NCBI RefSeq assembly: GCF_002934455.1
Contig: NZ_PTIR01000019.1
Coordinates: forward strand, 1-64,000
Source of the DNA: Trinickia symbiotica
GTDB taxonomy: Bacteria > Pseudomonadota > Gammaproteobacteria > Burkholderiales > Burkholderiaceae
DNA: 64,000 nucleotides
Direction: 5' to 3'
Made by a program: the position numbers and the translations under genes. The notes beneath the pieces are model-generated. The model was given only the letters and a program-made list of their open reading frames with translations. It was not told the DNA's origin and made no database searches. This document shows positions 61,079 to 64,000 of this stretch, piece after piece (within the stretch, counting starts at the first letter, position 1; every line of letters begins with the position of its first letter).

Positions 61079-64000
61079 TCAGTTGCTGTTGCGCAAGCCT
61101 TCGGGCAGGCGGATGCCGGTCTCGATGACCGTTAACCCCGGCACGGAGCCGGGCACGAGATTGCTGGCCGTATTGACAAGGCCGGCCGCGGTGAGGGATT
61201 TGCCGTCGGCGCCGCTCTTGCCGTTCCCCGCATCGCTCTTGGCGGAATCGTCGCCTCCAGGGAAGATGCCGGCAGTAACGACGCTACCCGCCCCAGCCGA
61301 CGCCAGGCCCGGCGCCGTTCCGGACACTGGCGAGGCGCTCGGCACGAGCGTCTGCACCCAGGCGAGCGCGCCCGCGTATCCCGAATTGCTGTCTTGACGG
61401 GGGGCATTCGACGAAGTGGGCGTGCTCGTCGGCGTGGGCGTGCTCACCGGCGTGGGCGTGCTGGTGACGGGCGCCGCGCTCGCGTAGATGAAGTGGTTGC
61501 CCGAGGAGATCGTCGAGGGCGCGTTGGTGGTGAACGTCGCACCGAATACGTCCGCGTCGCCGGAGGTCAAGCCGCCGGCGGCGTTGCTCCCGGGGCTCGC
61601 CGTATAGACGAGCCAGCGGCCGTTCGGCGTCGACAGCGCAGCGGCACCGGCGTTGTTGACGAAGTTCGTGCCGGCCAGCACGAGCGCGTCGCCGCTCGCC
61701 GTCGAGGTCAGGCCGGCGTTGAGCGTCACCGTGTTGCCCGCCACGAGGTTCAGATTGCCGGCCACCGTCACCGCGCTGTTGACGGTGATGTCGTTGGTCG
61801 CCTGCAGCGTGACGGAGGAACCGTTGCCGTCGGCGACGGCGAGCTGCGCCGGGCTGACGGTTACGTCAGCCGCGCTGTTACTCGCGAGCGTGCCGAGATT
61901 CGACGGGTCCGCTACGAGCCAGACCGCACCTTGGCTGTTGTTGTAGCTGGGCGAGGCGACGACGTAGTTGCCGTTGGCCAGCGTCGTGATGCCGTTGCTG
62001 CCGACGGAGTCGTTGGTATTGCTGCCGACGAGGGAGTTGGCGCTGGAGACGGTGCCGCTGACGCCGCTCGTGCCGCTGCCCCAGGTCACGGCCCCCATGT
62101 TGCCGTTCCAGCGGGCGCTGTCGACCACATAGTTGCCGTTGGCCAGCGTCGTGACGCCGTAGTTGCCGACGAAGTCGTTGGCATTGCTGCCGACGAGGGA
62201 GTTGGCGCCGGAGACGGTGCCGCTGACGCCGCTCGTGCCGCTGCCCCAGGTCACGGCCCCCCTGTTGCCGTTCCAGCGGGCGCTGTCGACCACATAGTTG
62301 CCGTGGGCCAGCGCCGTGATACCGTAGGCGCCGATGTAGTCGCCGGCGGTGCTGCCCACGAGGGAGTTGCTGCTGGAGACCACGCCGCTGACGCCGCTCG
62401 TGCCGCTGCCCCAGGTCACGGCCCCCATGTTGCCGTTCCAGCTGGCGCTGTCGACCACATAGTTGCCGTTGGCCAGCGTCGTGACGCCGCGGTTGCCGAC
62501 GTCGTCGTTGGCATTGCTGCCGACGAGGGAGTTGGCGCTGGAGACCACGCCGCTGACGCTGCTCGTGCCGCTGCCCCAGGTCACGGCTCCGATGTTGCCG
62601 TTCCAGTTGGCGCTGTCGACCACATAGTTGCCGTTGGCCAGCGACGTGATACCGCGGTTGCCGACGGAGTCGTTGGCGGTGCTGCCGACGAGGGAGTTGG
62701 CGCTGGAGACGGTGCCGCTGACGCCGCTCGTGCCGCTGCCCCAGGTCACGGCCCCCCTGTTGCCGTTCCAGCGGGCGCTGTCGACCACATAGTTGCCGTT
62801 GGCCAGCGTCGTGATGCCGTAGTTGCCGACGGAGTCGCCGGCGGTGCTGCCGACGAGGGAGTTGGCGCTGGAGACGGTGCCGCTGACGCCGCTCGTGCCG
62901 CTGCCCCAGGTCACGGCGCCCCTGTTGCCGTTCCAGTTGCTGCTGTCGACCACATAGTTGCCGTTGGCCAGCGTCGTGATACCGCGGTTGCCGACGGAGT
63001 CGTTGGCGGTGCTGCCGACGAGGGAGTTGGCGCTGGAGACGGTGCCGCTGACGCCGCTCGTGCCGCTGCCCCAGGTCACGGCGCCCCTGTTGCCGTTCCA
63101 GCGGGCGCTGTCGACCACATAGTTGCCGTTGGCCAGCGTCGTGACGCCGTTGCTGCCGACCTGGTCGTAGGCATTGCTGCCGACGAGGGAGTTGGCGCTG
63201 GAGACGGTGCCGCTGACGCCGCTCGTGCCGCTGCCCCAGGTCACGGCGCCCCTGTTGCTGTTCCAGTTGCTGCTGTCGACCAGATAGTTGCCGTTGGCCA
63301 GCGTCGTGATGCCGCGGTTGCCGACGAAGTCGTTGGCATTGCTGCCGACGAGGGAGTTGGCGCTGGAGACGGTGCCGCTGACGCCGCTCGTGCCGCTGCC
63401 CCAGGTCACGGCCCCCGTGTAGCCGTTCCAGAGGGCGCTGTCGACCACATAGTTGCCGTTGGCCAGCGTCGTGATGCCGTTGCTGCCGACGGAGTCGCCG
63501 GCGGTGATGCCCACGAGGGAGTTGGTGCTGGAAACCACGCCGCTGACGCCGCTCGTGCCGCTGCCCCAGGTCACGGCCCCCATGTTGCCGTTCCAGCGGG
63601 CGCTGTCGACCACATAGTTGCCGTGGGCCAGCGCCGTGATACCGTAGGCGCCGATGTAGTCGCCGGCGGTGCTGCCCACGAGGGAGTTGGCGCTGGAGAC
63701 GGTGCCGCTGACGCCGCTCGTGCCGCTGCCCCAGGTCACGGCCCCCATGTTGCCGTTCCAGCTGGCGCTGCCGACTACATAGTTGCCGTTGGCCAGCGTC
63801 GTGATGCCGTTGCTGCCGACGGCGTCGTTGGCATTGCTGCCCGTAAGCGTCGAAATCAGCGCACCGGTGCGGCCGTTGTAGAGATAGACGGCACCTGCGC
63901 CCGAAGCGCCGAAGTTGTCCTGCGGCGAGCTGACGACGATGTTGCCGTTCGAGAGTTCGGTCACGCCGCCGCTGCCGTGCTGGTTGCCCGCTGCCGCCGA
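61079..64000 (-). CDS. Repeat-rich large exoprotein/adhesin, C-terminal part (start beyond the window)
   Basis: The frame is open to the right edge, so at least 970 residues are present and the N-terminus is missing. About eleven 55-residue repeats run from near 63830 to 61950. Each contains VTWGSGTSGVSGTVSSANSL, a G-S-x-A-x-D-x-V-G turn, and GITTLANGNYVVDSARWNGN. A beta-helix-like segment follows (VTLQATNDITVNSAVTVAGN), then a Pro/Thr-rich linker of TPTPVS type and a tail ending PEGLRNSN. This is the layout of two-partner-secretion hemagglutinin-like exoproteins of Burkholderiaceae. The TPS signal and TpsB partner would lie outside the window. A GTG at 63964 could be read as a start but sits inside a repeat-like segment, so it is rejected. 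Confidence 0.75.
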   Translation of the reverse strand, partial: SAAAGNQHGSGGVTELSNGNIVVSSPQDNFGASGAGAVYLYNGRTGALISTLTGSNANDAVGSNGITTLANGNYVVGSASWNGNMGAVTWGSGTSGVSGTVSSANSLVGSTAGDYIGAYGITALAHGNYVVDSARWNGNMGAVTWGSGTSGVSGVVSSTNSLVGITAGDSVGSNGITTLANGNYVVDSALWNGYTGAVTWGSGTSGVSGTVSSANSLVGSNANDFVGNRGITTLANGNYLVDSSNWNSNRGAVTWGSGTSGVSGTVSSANSLVGSNAYDQVGSNGVTTLANGNYVVDSARWNGNRGAVTWGSGTSGVSGTVSSANSLVGSTANDSVGNRGITTLANGNYVVDSSNWNGNRGAVTWGSGTSGVSGTVSSANSLVGSTAGDSVGNYGITTLANGNYVVDSARWNGNRGAVTWGSGTSGVSGTVSSANSLVGSTANDSVGNRGITSLANGNYVVDSANWNGNIGAVTWGSGTSSVSGVVSSANSLVGSNANDDVGNRGVTTLANGNYVVDSASWNGNMGAVTWGSGTSGVSGVVSSSNSLVGSTAGDYIGAYGITALAHGNYVVDSARWNGNRGAVTWGSGTSGVSGTVSGANSLVGSNANDFVGNYGVTTLANGNYVVDSARWNGNMGAVTWGSGTSGVSGTVSSANSLVGSNTNDSVGSNGITTLANGNYVVASPSYNNSQGAVWLVADPSNLGTLASNSAADVTVSPAQLAVADGNGSSVTLQATNDITVNSAVTVAGNLNLVAGNTVTLNAGLTSTASGDALVLAGTNFVNNAGAAALSTPNGRWLVYTASPGSNAAGGLTSGDADVFGATFTTNAPSTISSGNHFIYASAAPVTSTPTPVSTPTPTSTPTSSNAPRQDSNSGYAGALAWVQTLVPSASPVSGTAPGLASAGAGSVVTAGIFPGGDDSAKSDAGNGKSGADGKSLTAAGLVNTASNLVPGSVPGLTVIETGIRLPEGLRNSN
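61950..63830 (-). repeat. Tandem 165-bp coding repeats
   Basis: The segment CTGCCCCAGGTCACGGC recurs at a spacing of 165 bp (first near 62077, last near 63727), giving about eleven near-identical units. Differences cluster at a few codons (e.g. ARWNGN, SNWNGN, ASWNGN). Such an array is prone to copy-number change and to assembly collapse. Confidence 0.9.

Noticed and set aside
62000-63800. Regular repeats considered as a CRISPR array
   Set aside because: The unit is 165 bp, entirely in frame and without unique spacers; it encodes protein repeats.

Overview
The window looks like chromosomal DNA of a Burkholderiaceae member (Paraburkholderia/Trinickia/Burkholderia-like). It is GC-rich, has Burkholderiales-type small proteins (DUF3331- and DUF4148-like), a glycine-betaine catabolic superoperon and a Fur-type box with the AATGATT..CATT core. 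The genus call is inference; there is no rRNA or tRNA to test it.

Layout. 1-9.1 kb: a broken glutaminase gene, a CDF metal exporter, an NfeD protease/slipin pair, a purine permease, then a mixed patch (DUF1488, [2Fe-2S] ferredoxin, MFS remnant, MarR, NadC). 9.4-17.6 kb: a MarR/DHA2 efflux pair with an operator-like palindrome over the -10 box, a secreted GH3 beta-glucosidase, a LysE exporter, three small proteins and a four-repeat membrane protein. 17.8-31.6 kb: one minus-strand run (glyA, dipeptidase, DUF5943-like, dgcA, dgcB, two Etf-like subunits, gbcA, gbcB, betaine-binding protein) with divergent gbdR. It converts glycine betaine through dimethylglycine towards sarcosine; sarcosine oxidase is not in the window.

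31.9-41.1 kb: a Fur-box-preceded siderophore operon. It has a TonB receptor, a DapDC-like decarboxylase, an SbnA-like synthase, an opine dehydrogenase, a single IucA/IucC synthetase and an MFS exporter; the biosynthetic genes overlap or nearly abut. The gene set fits the four chemical steps needed for a rhizobactin-type siderophore (ethylenediamine, opine, amino acid and hydroxy-acid) better than it fits staphyloferrin B. This is inference and is the most interesting proposal here. 41.2-47.6 kb: CsbD and dodecin, then a compact operon of KAS III, an OleD-like reductase, an MBL-fold hydrolase, an F390-synthetase-like adenylating enzyme and an ATP-grasp ligase (one frameshift), with no product I can name. 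47.7-49.9 kb: divergent senA/senB (selenoneine) whose start codons overlap; no senC is seen. 50.0-52.0 kb: glutathione-dependent formaldehyde oxidation (frmA, frmB), which could consume formaldehyde from betaine demethylation.

52.0-56.3 kb: a LacI regulator divergent from a MocD/MocE-like oxygenase pair and an MHS-type transporter. 56.3-61.1 kb: a scarred stretch with a HigB fragment, a frameshifted HigA, an intact IS1182-type transposase, another MHS transporter and an AraC fragment. 61.1 kb to the right edge: the C-terminal part of a large minus-strand exoprotein with 165-bp tandem repeats; its start lies outside the window.
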